NCBI RefSeq assembly: GCF_018139565.1
Contig: NZ_JAGSPK010000005.1
Location: 248,001 to 312,000, forward strand
Source of the DNA: Cognatundibacterium rivi
GTDB lineage: Bacteria; Pseudomonadota; Gammaproteobacteria; Burkholderiales; Burkholderiaceae_D
Direction: 5' to 3'
Length of the DNA stretch: 64,000 bases
The notes below the pieces were generated by a model. It did not search any database. It saw nothing but the letters and a program-made list of their open reading frames with translations, and was not told where the DNA came from. A program made the translations under genes and the position numbers. Below, piece by piece: positions 20,185 to 28,815 of the stretch; position 1 is the stretch's first letter; each line of letters begins with the position of its first letter.

Positions 20185-20757
20185 ATGAAATTCTGTTCCG
20201 ACTGCGCGGCTCCTGTCGAGCTGAAGATACCCGCCGACGATACCCGTGAACGTTTCGTCTGCACATCTTGCGGCGCTATTCACTATCAAAATCCCAAGAT
20301 GGTTGTTGGCTCCATTCCGGTATGGGAAGAAAACGGTGAATTAAAAATTCTGCTGTGCAAACGAGCGATTGCCCCGCGCTATGGCTACTGGACCTTACCG
20401 GCAGGATTCATGGAAAACAATGAAACCACCGCTCAGGCCGCACAAAGAGAAACCGAGGAAGAAGCCGGTGCCAATATCCAGCTGCATGACTTGTTTTCTA
20501 TTCTGAATGTGCCGCACGTGCATCAGGTGCACCTGTTTTATCGGGCAAGCTTACTCGATCTGAATTATGCGGCTGGAGTTGAAAGTCTTGATGTGCAACT
20601 GTTTTCTGAAAAAGAAATTCCCTGGGATGAGATTGCCTTCCCTACCATCAGTTACACCCTGAAATTTTTCTTTGAAAACTATAGCCGTGCGCAGAAGGGC
20701 GAATGTTATCGGCTCTACGCCCATGACATCTTTAAACCGATGCAGCAAGAAAGCTGA
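20185..20757 (+). CDS. NUDIX hydrolase with N-terminal zinc ribbon
   Basis: A 190-residue protein. A zinc ribbon has CSDC (residues 4-7) and CTSC (~26-29), and a Nudix box GFMENNETTAQAAQRETEEE (about residues 73-92) continues into AGA. The family hydrolyses a nucleoside diphosphate linked to X; the Zn ribbon plus Nudix arrangement resembles small NudC-like ADP-ribose/NADH pyrophosphatases, but the substrate is not certain. No clear Shine-Dalgarno sequence precedes the ATG at 20185. It faces amtB across a shared terminator. Confidence 0.88.
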   Translation: MKFCSDCAAPVELKIPADDTRERFVCTSCGAIHYQNPKMVVGSIPVWEENGELKILLCKRAIAPRYGYWTLPAGFMENNETTAQAAQRETEEEAGANIQLHDLFSILNVPHVHQVHLFYRASLLDLNYAAGVESLDVQLFSEKEIPWDEIAFPTISYTLKFFFENYSRAQKGECYRLYAHDIFKPMQQES

Positions 20758-20790
20758 GCAATAAACCAGGATAAAAATAAAGCGGAATAA

Positions 20791-20815
20791 AAAAGGGTGG
20801 AATTTCCACCCTTTT
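20791..20815. terminator. Bidirectional terminator between the NUDIX gene and amtB
   Basis: AAAAGGGTGGA-ATT-TCCACCCTTTT, a perfect 11-bp stem with A- and T-tracts on both sides, in the gap of two convergent genes. Confidence 0.9.
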
Positions 20816-20881
20816 CTTTTTGGCTGCGCATCACGATACTGATTGGCGTTCCGCCAGCTTCTGACTGCGTAGCAAGCTAAA

Positions 20882-22084
20882 TCACCAACTGGATTCGCGC
20901 TCTGCTGTTGATGAAATTTTATGGATAGACAAATCGGCGCCCTCGAACTCTTGCTCAGGATCCAGACGTATGCCCATGGTCTTTTTCAAAATACCGTAAA
21001 TCGCATAACCACCGGAAAACGCAATCGCAATGCCAAGCAAGGTGCCAAACACTTGCGATATCAAACTGACGCCCCCCAGCCCGCCCAGCATCTTCTGACC
21101 GAAAATACCGGCAGCAATTCCGCCCCAGGCGCCACACAAGCCATGCAAAGGCCAGACGCCGAGTACGTCATCCACCTTCCACTTATTTTGTGTCCAGGTA
21201 AACATCCAGACAAAAATAGCACCGGCCACGCCGCCAGTGATTAACGCTCCCAAAGGGTGCATCAGATCAGAGCCAGCGCAAACGGCAACCAACCCAGCCA
21301 GCGGACCGTTATACACAAAGCCGGGATCATTCTTCCCCATCAGCAAAGCGACCAGCGTACCGCCCACCATCGCCATCAGAGAATTAATCGCGACCAGACC
21401 ATTCATCTTATCCAGCGTCTGTGCGCTCATGACGTTGAAGCCGAACCAGCCCACCGTTAATATCCACGCGCCCAGCGCCAGAAACGGAATACTGGAAGGT
21501 GGATGCGCTGCAATCGCGCCATTTTTCATATACCGGCCGCGCCGCGCACCCAGCAACAAGACCGCAGGCAACGCAACCCACCCACCAAAAGCATGCACCA
21601 CAACCGAGCCGGCAAAATCATGGAACTCTTCAGAAAATGCCGCTTTCAGCCAATCCTGGATGCCGAAACGATGATTCCAGGCGATGCCCTCAAACAAAGG
21701 ATATAAAACGCCCACCAGCACCGCGGTCGCAATCAATTGCGGATAAAACTTGGCACGTTCCGCGATTCCGCCGGAAATAATCGCCGGTATCGCTGCCGCA
21801 AAGGTCAGCAAAAAGAAAAACTTCACCAGCTCAAAACCATTCTTTGCCACCAGCACTTCAGCACCGGAATAAAACTGGATGCCATAAGCGATGCTGTAAC
21901 CGACAAAGAAATAAGCAATCGTCGATACCGCAAAATCGACAATAATCTTTACCAGCGCATTGACCTGGTTTTTTTTACGCACGGTACCCAACTCCAGAAA
22001 CGCAAATCCCGCATGCATTGCTAGAATCATGATTGCACCAAGCAAAATAAACAAAGCATTGGCGCCATCGATTTGTACGTTCAT
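20882..22084 (-). CDS. amtB: Ammonium transporter AmtB
   Basis: A 400-residue Amt/MEP/Rh channel with about eleven helices. It has SSIAYGI-type helix 3 residues, DFAGSVVVHAFGGWVALPAV with the first pore His, and WPLHGLCGAWGGIAAG with the second His of the twin-His pore. No signal peptide is evident, unlike E. coli AmtB. Amt proteins take up NH4+/NH3 when nitrogen is scarce and are usually gated by GlnK; no glnK lies next to it here, which is unusual. A sigma54-type promoter with a nearby GGTGCA half site lies ~50 nt upstream and fits NtrC control. Confidence 0.94.
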   Translation of the reverse strand: MNVQIDGANALFILLGAIMILAMHAGFAFLELGTVRKKNQVNALVKIIVDFAVSTIAYFFVGYSIAYGIQFYSGAEVLVAKNGFELVKFFFLLTFAAAIPAIISGGIAERAKFYPQLIATAVLVGVLYPLFEGIAWNHRFGIQDWLKAAFSEEFHDFAGSVVVHAFGGWVALPAVLLLGARRGRYMKNGAIAAHPPSSIPFLALGAWILTVGWFGFNVMSAQTLDKMNGLVAINSLMAMVGGTLVALLMGKNDPGFVYNGPLAGLVAVCAGSDLMHPLGALITGGVAGAIFVWMFTWTQNKWKVDDVLGVWPLHGLCGAWGGIAAGIFGQKMLGGLGGVSLISQVFGTLLGIAIAFSGGYAIYGILKKTMGIRLDPEQEFEGADLSIHKISSTAERESSW

Positions 22085-22133
22085 GCTGATACCTCCCCTT
22101 AAGTGTGCACTTCTTAATTAGTTTCACACAGAT

Positions 22134-22163
22134 AAAGCAATAAATATTCCAATTTGGTGCAAA
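22134..22163 (-). promoter_or_regulatory. Sigma54 (-24/-12) promoter candidate for amtB
   Basis: On the minus strand TTGGAATATTTATTGCTTT has the GG (22150-22149) and GC (22138-22137) exactly 10 bp apart, as sigma54 requires, with the conserved TTGC at -12. TTTGCACC, an NtrC-like half site, lies immediately upstream (22153-22160), and GCACCATGTGC is at 22209-22219. The start would be near 22125, about 40 nt before the ATG. Confidence 0.6.
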
Positions 22164-22273
22164 CACCTTAAGTTATTGAATTTTATGGATAATGTCAATT
22201 TAACACGCACCATGTGCAAGCATCTTACATTCATAAAAAGCGCTGTTTTAGTGCAATACCAGAAAGGATCACA

Positions 22274-22990
22274 ATGATTCCCTGGTTAGAAGCAGAATCG
22301 CCCTTTCCAGATGCTTCGACGGCACTCACTGATCGTGACGGTGCGGCCGGTTTGCTTGCGGCGGGAGCCGATCTGTCGCCGCAGCGATTGTTGATGGCAT
22401 ACAAACTAGGGATTTTCCCGTGGTTTTCTGAAGGCCAGCCGATATTGTGGTGGTCCACCGACCCGCGCATGGTGCTGCAAACGTCGGACTTCAAGATTTC
22501 AGACAGCCTGAAAAAAAGTTTAAAAAAAATCCGTACCGATACCCGCTGGGAAATCCGCTTTGACTCCGCCTTTGAACAAGTCATGCGCGCCTGCGCGGCA
22601 CCGCGTAAAGATGGCAACGGCACCTGGATATCCGAAGACATCGTGGCGGGATACTGCGGCCTGCATCAGCTCGGCTATGCGCACTCATCCGAAGTCTGGC
22701 TCGATGGTGAGTTAGTCGGCGGCGCTTACGGCGTTTGCATCGGTCACATGTTTTATGGCGAATCGATGTTTGCGCGGGTCTCAAATGCCTCCAAAATTGC
22801 GCTGAGTCATCTGGTATTTTTCTTACGTGAACACGGGGTGAAAATGATAGACTGCCAGCAAGAGACAGCGCACCTGGCTTCACTGGGCGCGAAACCCATT
22901 GCCCGCGCCGACTTTATCCGCTGGATAGCACAGGCAACCACACAACCGATGATCGAGGAATGGCAACCGCTGAGGGCGCTATATCAATGA
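22274..22990 (+). CDS. aat: Leucyl/phenylalanyl-tRNA--protein transferase
   Basis: A 238-residue enzyme that adds Leu or Phe to proteins with N-terminal Lys or Arg, marking them for ClpS/ClpAP. The start [13 protein letters not shown] at 22274 has AAGGA 8 nt upstream and gives the family length (E. coli 234); the longer frame from 22214 is rejected. Family motifs include [26 protein letters not shown] and [20 protein letters not shown], then [14 protein letters not shown]. It is followed after 17 nt by bpt, the other N-end-rule transferase. Confidence 0.96.
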   Translation: MIPWLEAESPFPDASTALTDRDGAAGLLAAGADLSPQRLLMAYKLGIFPWFSEGQPILWWSTDPRMVLQTSDFKISDSLKKSLKKIRTDTRWEIRFDSAFEQVMRACAAPRKDGNGTWISEDIVAGYCGLHQLGYAHSSEVWLDGELVGGAYGVCIGHMFYGESMFARVSNASKIALSHLVFFLREHGVKMIDCQQETAHLASLGAKPIARADFIRWIAQATTQPMIEEWQPLRALYQ

Positions 22991-23007
22991 CAGCAAAGTA
23001 AATCACC

Positions 23008-23736
23008 GTGACGCAACTCAACGAACTTCCTTTTGCCAGCATACAATTTTATGCAACCGCGCCCTACCCTTGCAGCTATCTGGAAGGTTTGGAGGCGCGC
23101 TCGCAAGTAGCGACGCCAGCGCATCTGATTAATGCAGACACGTATTCAGAACTGGTCAGAAAAGGTTTCCGGCGCAGCGGCATTTTTATTTACCGACCGT
23201 ATTGCGACGCCTGCCGTGCCTGCACCCCGGTCAGAGTCAGGGTGGATGAATTCAGCGAAAACCGCAGTCAGCGCCGGGCGTGGAAAAAACACGCGAATCT
23301 GACCGCACGCGTGACGACACTCGCGTATTCGCACGAACACTATGAACTGTATCAGCGCTATCAGAATCAGCGTCACGCTGGCGGCGGCATGGATACAGAC
23401 AGCCGCGAACAATACGCGCAGTTTCTGCTGCAAAGCCGGGTCAATACACGGCTGGTTGAGTTTCGCGACGAACACCACGTGCTGAAAATGGTCAGCATCA
23501 TCGACGTACTGAGTGACGGCCTATCATCCGTCTATACTTTTTTTGAACCGGACGACACGGCTGTCTCGTATGGCACCTACAACGTCTTATGGCAAATTCG
23601 GCAGAGCAAAGAATTAAAACTGCCCTATGTTTACCTTGGCTACTGGATTGCCGCCAGCGCCAAGATGGCTTACAAAACCAATTTCAGGCCGCTTGACGCG
23701 CTGATGCATGGACACTGGCAAACGCTGGCGGCGTAA
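23008..23736 (+). CDS. bpt: Aspartate/glutamate leucyltransferase Bpt (ATE family)
   Basis: A 242-residue protein with the ATE N-terminal Cys cluster [16 protein letters not shown] and the C-terminal GCN5-like part [10 protein letters not shown] ... [20 protein letters not shown]. Bacterial Bpt enzymes transfer Leu to N-terminal Asp/Glu, feeding ClpS degradation. The start is GTG at 23008, 17 nt after aat, so both are likely in one transcript. Alternative annotation as arginyltransferase is historical; the Bpt subgroup in proteobacteria uses leucyl-tRNA. Confidence 0.95.
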   Translation: MTQLNELPFASIQFYATAPYPCSYLEGLEARSQVATPAHLINADTYSELVRKGFRRSGIFIYRPYCDACRACTPVRVRVDEFSENRSQRRAWKKHANLTARVTTLAYSHEHYELYQRYQNQRHAGGGMDTDSREQYAQFLLQSRVNTRLVEFRDEHHVLKMVSIIDVLSDGLSSVYTFFEPDDTAVSYGTYNVLWQIRQSKELKLPYVYLGYWIAASAKMAYKTNFRPLDALMHGHWQTLAA

Positions 23737-23790
23737 TCAGTCCGGGAAACTACTGAAAACACACTCAAAATGCTGAAAAACAGGTCAAAT

Positions 23791-23806
23791 ATACTCCCCC
23801 CAGTAT
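23791..23806. promoter_or_regulatory. ATACT-C6-AGTAT inverted repeat upstream of pyrD
   Basis: A 5-6-5 inverted repeat with a C6 core, 23 bp upstream of the predicted pyrD -35 box. It matches the element at 1317 and the half element at 1385, and looks like an RcnR/CsoR-class operator. Confidence 0.45.
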
Positions 23807-23828
23807 TTTTTAAAGCCCACTATTTACG

Positions 23829-23857
23829 CTGACAATTCGGCTTTTTTCTTATATACC
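23829..23857 (+). promoter_or_regulatory. Predicted pyrD promoter with a C6 motif over the -10 box
   Basis: -35 CTGACA (23829-23834), 17-bp spacer and -10 TATACC (23852-23857). ATATACCCCCCAT (23851-23863), a relative of the upstream ATACT-C6-AGTAT repeat, covers the -10 region, so a protein bound there would block RNA polymerase. Confidence 0.45.
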
Positions 23858-23877
23858 CCCCATTTTTTATCAATATC

Positions 23878-24927
23878 ATGGCAAATAACTTACTTTACTC
23901 ACTGGCACGTCCGCTACTGTTCGCAATGGAACCGGAAACCGCCCACCACTTTGCCTTACCTGCGCTGCGCGGACTCTGCAATCTCGGTCTTGGTGGCCTG
24001 ATCAGCAAACCAGCCGCGGATGTGCGTACTGTCATGGGGGTACATTTTCCGAATCCGGTCGGGCTCGCCGCCGGTTTGGATAAAGACGGTGCCTACATCG
24101 ACGGGCTCGCCGCGCTCGGTTTTGGCTCGATAGAAATCGGCACCGTCACGCCGCGCGCGCAGCCGGGTAATCCGCAGCCCCGCATGTTCCGCCTGCCGAA
24201 AGCAGAAGCGATCATCAACCGCATGGGATTTAACAACGGCGGTGTGGAAGCATTCGTCAACAACGTACAGTCGTCACGTTTTTATCAGGAAAAACAAGGT
24301 GTACTCGGGCTTAATATCGGTAAAAATGCCGACACGCCGATAGAACGCGCCGCCGAAGATTATCTGCACTGCCTGCAAAAAGTGTATCCGTACGCCAGTT
24401 ATGTGACGGTGAATATTTCGTCACCGAACACAAAAAACCTGCGCCAGTTACAAGGCGCGGGCGAGTTAGACAGCCTGCTGTCGCAACTGAAAGATGCTCA
24501 GCAACGCCTGGCGGATCAGCATAAACGCTATGTGCCGGTGGCACTGAAAATTGCACCGGACATCGATGCCGAGCAAATCAAAACGATCGCCGACACCCTG
24601 TTACGTCACAAAATAGATGGAGTCATCGCCACCAACACCACCATCACCCGCGATGCGGTGCAAGGTCTGCCGCATGCAGAAGAAGCTGGCGGTTTGTCCG
24701 GCAAACCCGTGTTTGAATTATCGAATCGCGTGATCCGCGCGCTGAAAGCAGAACTCGGTGAAGAATTACCTATCATCGGCGTCGGCGGCATTTTTTCCGG
24801 CGAGGATGCGGTAGCGAAAATACAGGCGGGTGCATCACTGGTGCAACTGTATTCCGGCCTGATTTATCAGGGCCCGGCGCTGATCAAAGAATGTGCCGCC
24901 GCGCTGCACAACGTACGCTCGTATTAA
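23878..24927 (+). CDS. pyrD: Dihydroorotate dehydrogenase (quinone), class 2
   Basis: A 349-residue peripheral inner-membrane flavoenzyme that oxidises dihydroorotate to orotate with ubiquinone in pyrimidine synthesis. The N-terminal membrane-binding helices ([20 protein letters not shown]) mark class 2. FMN/substrate motifs are [46 protein letters not shown] (with the catalytic Ser) and [20 protein letters not shown]. Length fits E. coli PyrD (336). A hairpin follows 7 nt after the stop. Confidence 0.97.
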   Translation: MANNLLYSLARPLLFAMEPETAHHFALPALRGLCNLGLGGLISKPAADVRTVMGVHFPNPVGLAAGLDKDGAYIDGLAALGFGSIEIGTVTPRAQPGNPQPRMFRLPKAEAIINRMGFNNGGVEAFVNNVQSSRFYQEKQGVLGLNIGKNADTPIERAAEDYLHCLQKVYPYASYVTVNISSPNTKNLRQLQGAGELDSLLSQLKDAQQRLADQHKRYVPVALKIAPDIDAEQIKTIADTLLRHKIDGVIATNTTITRDAVQGLPHAEEAGGLSGKPVFELSNRVIRALKAELGEELPIIGVGGIFSGEDAVAKIQAGASLVQLYSGLIYQGPALIKECAAALHNVRSY

Positions 24928-24933
24928 TTTAGA

Positions 24934-24958
24934 AATCATCAGACGATGTCTGATGATT
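24934..24958 (+). terminator. Hairpin after pyrD
   Basis: AATCATCAGAC-GAT-GTCTGATGATT, a perfect 11-bp stem between pyrD and tas. No T-run follows, so termination would be weak. Confidence 0.45.
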
Positions 24959-24975
24959 GATCGTTGAGAGAAAAA

Positions 24976-26019
24976 ATGCAAACAACACACCTCGGCAACA
25001 GTGATTTAAAAGTATCCAAAATCTGCCTCGGCACCATGACATTCGGTGAACAGAACACCGAAGCTGAAGCACACAGCCAGCTCGATTACGCTTTGGAACG
25101 CGGCATCAATTTTATCGACACCGCAGAAATGTATCCGGTCATGCCACGCGCCGAAACGCAGGGAAAAACCGAACAATACATCGGCAGCTGGCTCAAAAAA
25201 TCCGGCAAACGCCGCGACATTATTCTCGCCACCAAAGTCGCGGGTCCGGCCCGTGGCATGCAATGGATACGGCAAGGTCAGAATGATCTGAATGCGGCCA
25301 ATATCCGCGCCGCTGTTGATGCCAGCCTTAAACGGCTGCAAACCGATTACATCGATCTTTATCAGTTGCACTGGCCAAGTCGCAACGCACCTATCTTCGG
25401 ACAAAAGCAATTTGACCCAGCGCTGGAACGCCCGCATACCGCGATTGCAGAAACGCTGAGCGTATTAGACGAGCTGGTCAAAGCCGGAAAAATCCGCGCC
25501 ATCGGCGTCTCAAATGAAACCTCATGGGGTGTCAGCGAATTTATCCATCAGGCGGAAAAACTGCAGGCACCGCGCATCGCATCGATACAAAATGCCTACC
25601 ATCTGATGAACCGCGCGTTTGAACAAGGGCTGGATGAAACCTGTTTCCGCGACAATGTCGGCCTGCTCGCCTACAGCCCACTGGCCTTCGGTCAGCTGAC
25701 CGGCAAATATGCCGATGATCTGAATGCGCATGGCCGGTTGACCCTGTTTCCGCCAAGCTGGAGCCCGCGTTACACCCGACCGCTGGTATTGGAAACGGCG
25801 AAGCGTTATGCCGATCTGGCACGCGCGAACGGCCTGACGCCAACCCAGCTCGCACTCGCGTGGTGTTACTCACGCTGGTTCGTCGCCAGCACCATCATCG
25901 GGGCCACCAGCCTGAAACAGCTCAAAGAAAATATCGATGCGTATGAAGTGAAACTCAGCGATGAGTTGATTGCCGGGATAGAAAAAATCCACGCAGAGAG
26001 CCATAATCCGGCGCAGTGA
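24976..26019 (+). CDS. tas: Aldo/keto reductase, Tas family
   Basis: A 347-residue NADP(H)-dependent (alpha/beta)8 oxidoreductase, starting MQTTHLGNSDLKVSKICLGT at 24976; E. coli Tas is 346. Motifs are the catalytic Asp-Tyr-Lys set (DTAEMYPV, LATKVAG), RLQTDYIDLYQLHWPSR with the active-site His, GVSNETSWGVSEFI and WFVASTIIGATSL near the cofactor. Physiological substrate is unknown; E. coli tas was found as a suppressor of tyrosine starvation. The TTG at 24964 could add four residues but is not needed. Confidence 0.93.
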   Translation: MQTTHLGNSDLKVSKICLGTMTFGEQNTEAEAHSQLDYALERGINFIDTAEMYPVMPRAETQGKTEQYIGSWLKKSGKRRDIILATKVAGPARGMQWIRQGQNDLNAANIRAAVDASLKRLQTDYIDLYQLHWPSRNAPIFGQKQFDPALERPHTAIAETLSVLDELVKAGKIRAIGVSNETSWGVSEFIHQAEKLQAPRIASIQNAYHLMNRAFEQGLDETCFRDNVGLLAYSPLAFGQLTGKYADDLNAHGRLTLFPPSWSPRYTRPLVLETAKRYADLARANGLTPTQLALAWCYSRWFVASTIIGATSLKQLKENIDAYEVKLSDELIAGIEKIHAESHNPAQ

Positions 26020-26048
26020 TGTAAGTCACATCAATACAAATGCTCTCA

Positions 26049-26082
26049 CGGGCAGAGGTATTGGCACCAATACCTCTGCCCG
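26049..26082. terminator. Perfect 16-bp inverted repeat after tas
   Basis: CGGGCAGAGGTATTGG-CA-CCAATACCTCTGCCCG, 30 nt after the tas stop. It is the most stable hairpin in the window. It lacks a T-run on either strand, so it may be a Rho-type or mRNA-stabilising structure or a protein site. Confidence 0.55.
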
Positions 26083-26245
26083 CGCCGTTCCATCAATAAA
26101 ATCAACCAAATATTTTTGAGGTAGGATGTTTCAAAAGTTATATTAAAATTGTCGGCAAACGCTGTCAGTCTCCGTGGTTTGATCGATGCCTGCGCGTTTT
26201 TTGTCAGACCAAACCAGATCCTTAGCCACTGAGGAGCGCCATCAG

Positions 26246-27031
26246 ATGCATCAGAAAACTGATACCAATGCAAAATGGACGCACCGGCTACTAACGGTTT
26301 TATTTATATCCTTACTCGCTCTTTTTGCAATCCGCATAGCAAAGGCGGAGACGCTGGTTCTGGCTGCGGCAGATAGCCGGCCAACGGCCTACATGGAAAA
26401 TGGCAAACCTGCAGGGCTATTGGTCGATATCGTTACCGAGGCGTTCCGCCGTGCTGGCTATCCAATCAGAATAGAATTAAAACCCTGGGCGCGTTGCCTT
26501 TCCGAAGCGCGCGACGGTATCGTGGATGGCGTCTTTTCTTCATTTAAATCTCCCGAGCGTGAAGCATTTCTGAATTTCACCGCCGTGCCTGTCATGACCC
26601 AGGTAGAAGCGTTGTTCGTGCGCACAAATTCCACGATCCAGTTTGACGGCGATTTATCCAAATTAGCCCAGGTAAAAATTGGCGTGATTCAGAGCACCAG
26701 CTACGGCGAAAAAATTGATGGCATGATCAATACCGGCACGTGGAATAAGGTCAGCAAAACAATCAGTATCGACTCCTTAGTCAGAATGCTGGCAGCAGAA
26801 CGTTTTGATCTTGCCCCCAGCTATCGCGATGTGTTTCTGACCGCAGCAAAAAAAGCAGGCGTGGCAGATCAAGTCAGAGAGCTGAGCCCCAGCGTTGAAT
26901 CGGTCCCGAGCTATCTGGCATTCAATAAGAAAAAGGATTATTCCAGAATCATCATCGCCTTCAATAAAGCCATGGAAGAAATGAAAAAGGATAAAACTCT
27001 GGATGCGATGAATGATCAATATATGAAATAG
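26246..27031 (+). CDS. Periplasmic substrate-binding protein, SBP_bac_3 family
   Basis: A 261-residue exported protein. The start at 26246 has GAGGAG upstream and gives a classical signal peptide (HRLLTVLFISLLALFAI, cleaved after AKA). The mature part has the PBPb two-lobe pattern: PTAYMENGKPAGLLVDIVTE, VDGVFSSFKSPEREAFLNFT and KIGVIQSTSYGEKIDGM. Such proteins bind amino acids or similar small ligands. No ABC permease or ATPase follows, so this is an orphan receptor of the type that may signal or work with a distant transporter. Confidence 0.85.
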   Translation: MHQKTDTNAKWTHRLLTVLFISLLALFAIRIAKAETLVLAAADSRPTAYMENGKPAGLLVDIVTEAFRRAGYPIRIELKPWARCLSEARDGIVDGVFSSFKSPEREAFLNFTAVPVMTQVEALFVRTNSTIQFDGDLSKLAQVKIGVIQSTSYGEKIDGMINTGTWNKVSKTISIDSLVRMLAAERFDLAPSYRDVFLTAAKKAGVADQVRELSPSVESVPSYLAFNKKKDYSRIIIAFNKAMEEMKKDKTLDAMNDQYMK

Positions 27032-27093
27032 TCAGTACTTTTTTACTTGCTTTATTGATACTACCGATACAATCTGACTTAGCTGCATTTCAA

Positions 27094-27348
27094 ATGAAAA
27101 TTCCCACCATGGAAAAATCAATGCCAATCGAACTTCGTAAATGGTTTCAACTAACAATCGGCATTCTTAGTCTGTCGATGTCTGGAATATGCTGGTTCGT
27201 GATTCGTTCATATATTCCCCCATCAGCTGGCGGCGCACAAATGGCATTAAGCCTTTTATCGATGAGCTCAATCTCAGGATTTTTCCTCATTTTGGGTAAA
27301 TTGATGCCTCTGTTAATCGTTAAATTTTTCCCGGCAATTGAGAACTAA
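27094..27348 (+). CDS. Small two-helix membrane protein, unknown
   Basis: A short protein with two hydrophobic segments: ELRKWFQLTIGILSLSMSGI then FVIRS, and MALSLLSMSSISGFFLILGK then MPLLIVKF. I recognise no family. Three in-frame ATGs compete (27094, 27109, 27121); the last has GGAAAA 4 nt upstream and may be the real start, giving 75 residues. It lies 62 nt after the binding protein gene and 30 nt before another small membrane protein. Confidence 0.5.
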   Translation: MKIPTMEKSMPIELRKWFQLTIGILSLSMSGICWFVIRSYIPPSAGGAQMALSLLSMSSISGFFLILGKLMPLLIVKFFPAIEN

Positions 27349-27378
27349 GTTTGTTCAACTAGCATAAGGAGATTCAAC

Positions 27379-27699
27379 ATGCTGCGCTTGCAATCCACCC
27401 TGAGTAAATCCCTGATTTGCCTGATCGCATCAGGTGGCATCATCCTGATGTTTGCACAAAGTGCGGCACCTGACGTACCAGTCTGGAAAGTCCTGTTGTA
27501 CGCATCTGGCATGATCAGCGTGCTGGCGATCTGCCTGTTATCGGTGATATTTGTGCGCGCCAGTTTCAATCAATGGAGCCTCAGACATCATGCCATCGAT
27601 ACAGGATGGCTTTGGTTCAATGCCAACCCGCCAGGTCTGGACGCACTCAGAAAACCGGCGGGTGCGGTGACAGAAAATAAGACAGAAAAAATTCAGTAA
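27379..27699 (+). CDS. Small two-helix membrane protein, unknown
   Basis: A 106-residue protein with AAGGAG 7 nt before the ATG at 27379. Hydrophobic segments are at about residues 10-28 and 35-60, followed by a basic cytoplasmic tail (WSLRHHAIDTGWLWFNANPP). No family is recognised. A strong terminator follows at 27725. It may form a small operon with the preceding gene. Confidence 0.6.
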   Translation: MLRLQSTLSKSLICLIASGGIILMFAQSAAPDVPVWKVLLYASGMISVLAICLLSVIFVRASFNQWSLRHHAIDTGWLWFNANPPGLDALRKPAGAVTENKTEKIQ

Positions 27700-27724
27700 T
27701 GTCAGAGTGAATTTTTCCTCTAAT

Positions 27725-27753
27725 AAAAAAAGCACATTCAATGTGCTTTTTTT
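27725..27753. terminator. Terminator between convergent genes
   Basis: AAAAAAAGCACAT-TCA-ATGTGCTTTTTTT; perfect stem with A/T tracts, between the small membrane protein gene and the cyclophilin gene. Confidence 0.9.
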
Positions 27754-27797
27754 ATTTGTCATCCCGTTACAGCAACAGCTCAGCAACAAGGAAACAT

Positions 27798-28727
27798 TCA
27801 GTTTTTTTGCTGCCGCACCGGTAAAGGCACATTGCATAAATCTATATAAGCAGCCGGGACTTTATACCATTCGCCACCACGATTTCTCTGTGCTGCCACG
27901 ATGGCTTTAAACGTCGCAGATTCAGTACGAATAATTTCCAGCTTGCTGCGTTCCGCTTCCGGCACATCAGCAGCAACTTTCATCGCAACGATAGGTGTAC
28001 GTTGTTCCGGCTTTTCATAAAAGCCCAGTGCCCCTGTGCCGCGTGGCAGTGTCGTCAGCAATTCCATGCCCTGCATGACACGCCCGACCAGCGTGATATT
28101 CCTGTCCAGCTGACGCGGTGCATGGCCGGTCACCACGTACAAAGATGTGCCGCTACCGCTGTTTGCTTCATTGCCACGGGCAACGCCGACACTGGCGTAA
28201 CAATGCGCCAGCCACGCTCTGCCTGTCTTAGGATCTCTGCCCGCAGCAAAGCCATTTGCGTGCCCCACCTGCGGCGCATAACCATCCGCATCCGGCAAGC
28301 GGGTAAATGGCAACTGAGCAGAATAAGGCACTGTAAATTCCGGCTCCAGATTTTTTTTCGCGGTCTTCAGTTCGCGCTTTTCATCCGGATCCGCCCATTG
28401 CACGACATAATTTTCCTGTGAACGCACTATCGCTAAACCATCGAAATAGCCTTCGCGTATCAACGTCTTGATATTCGCCGCATGTTGCGGGGCGAAATCC
28501 GGTGCCAGCTCAATCACGACACGACCTTTATCCAATTCCAGATACAAAGTGTTTTCCGGATTCAGTGGCCGCCAGTCTGCAGGTGAAGACGCCTTGATCA
28601 ATTCGGGCATGGTCTTGGCCGTTTTCATCGCCACATCTTTGGCCAGCGCCGGAATTGTAAGGCTCAGCGCGGCGAGCATGGTTCCGGTAAGAACACGGGA
28701 AGCAACAACAGTACGGCGAGAAGACAT
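27798..28727 (-). CDS. Exported peptidyl-prolyl isomerase, cyclophilin type
   Basis: A 309-residue protein starting MSSRRTVVASRVLTG at 28727 (GGAG 7 nt upstream), with a signal peptide ending ALA. The cyclophilin-like domain begins at about residue 55 (TLYLELDKGRVVIELAPDFA, HAANIKTLIREGYFDGLAIV) and includes SGSGTSLYVVTGHAPRQLDR and ITLVGRVMQGMELL. Cyclophilins isomerise X-Pro bonds; this one would act in the periplasm. Substitutions in the usual active-site arrangement (FHR replaced by IVR) suggest altered catalysis. The longer frame from 28946 is rejected. It lies 88 nt downstream of the ssuA-like gene. Confidence 0.85.
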   Translation of the reverse strand: MSSRRTVVASRVLTGTMLAALSLTIPALAKDVAMKTAKTMPELIKASSPADWRPLNPENTLYLELDKGRVVIELAPDFAPQHAANIKTLIREGYFDGLAIVRSQENYVVQWADPDEKRELKTAKKNLEPEFTVPYSAQLPFTRLPDADGYAPQVGHANGFAAGRDPKTGRAWLAHCYASVGVARGNEANSGSGTSLYVVTGHAPRQLDRNITLVGRVMQGMELLTTLPRGTGALGFYEKPEQRTPIVAMKVAADVPEAERSKLEIIRTESATFKAIVAAQRNRGGEWYKVPAAYIDLCNVPLPVRQQKN

Positions 28728-28815
28728 AGACAGGCTCCGGAAGAGATTAAAAAAATGACTAAACCCGCCTGATGTTAATACAAAAAATATAAAAGAAATA
28801 CAAAAACACACAAGA

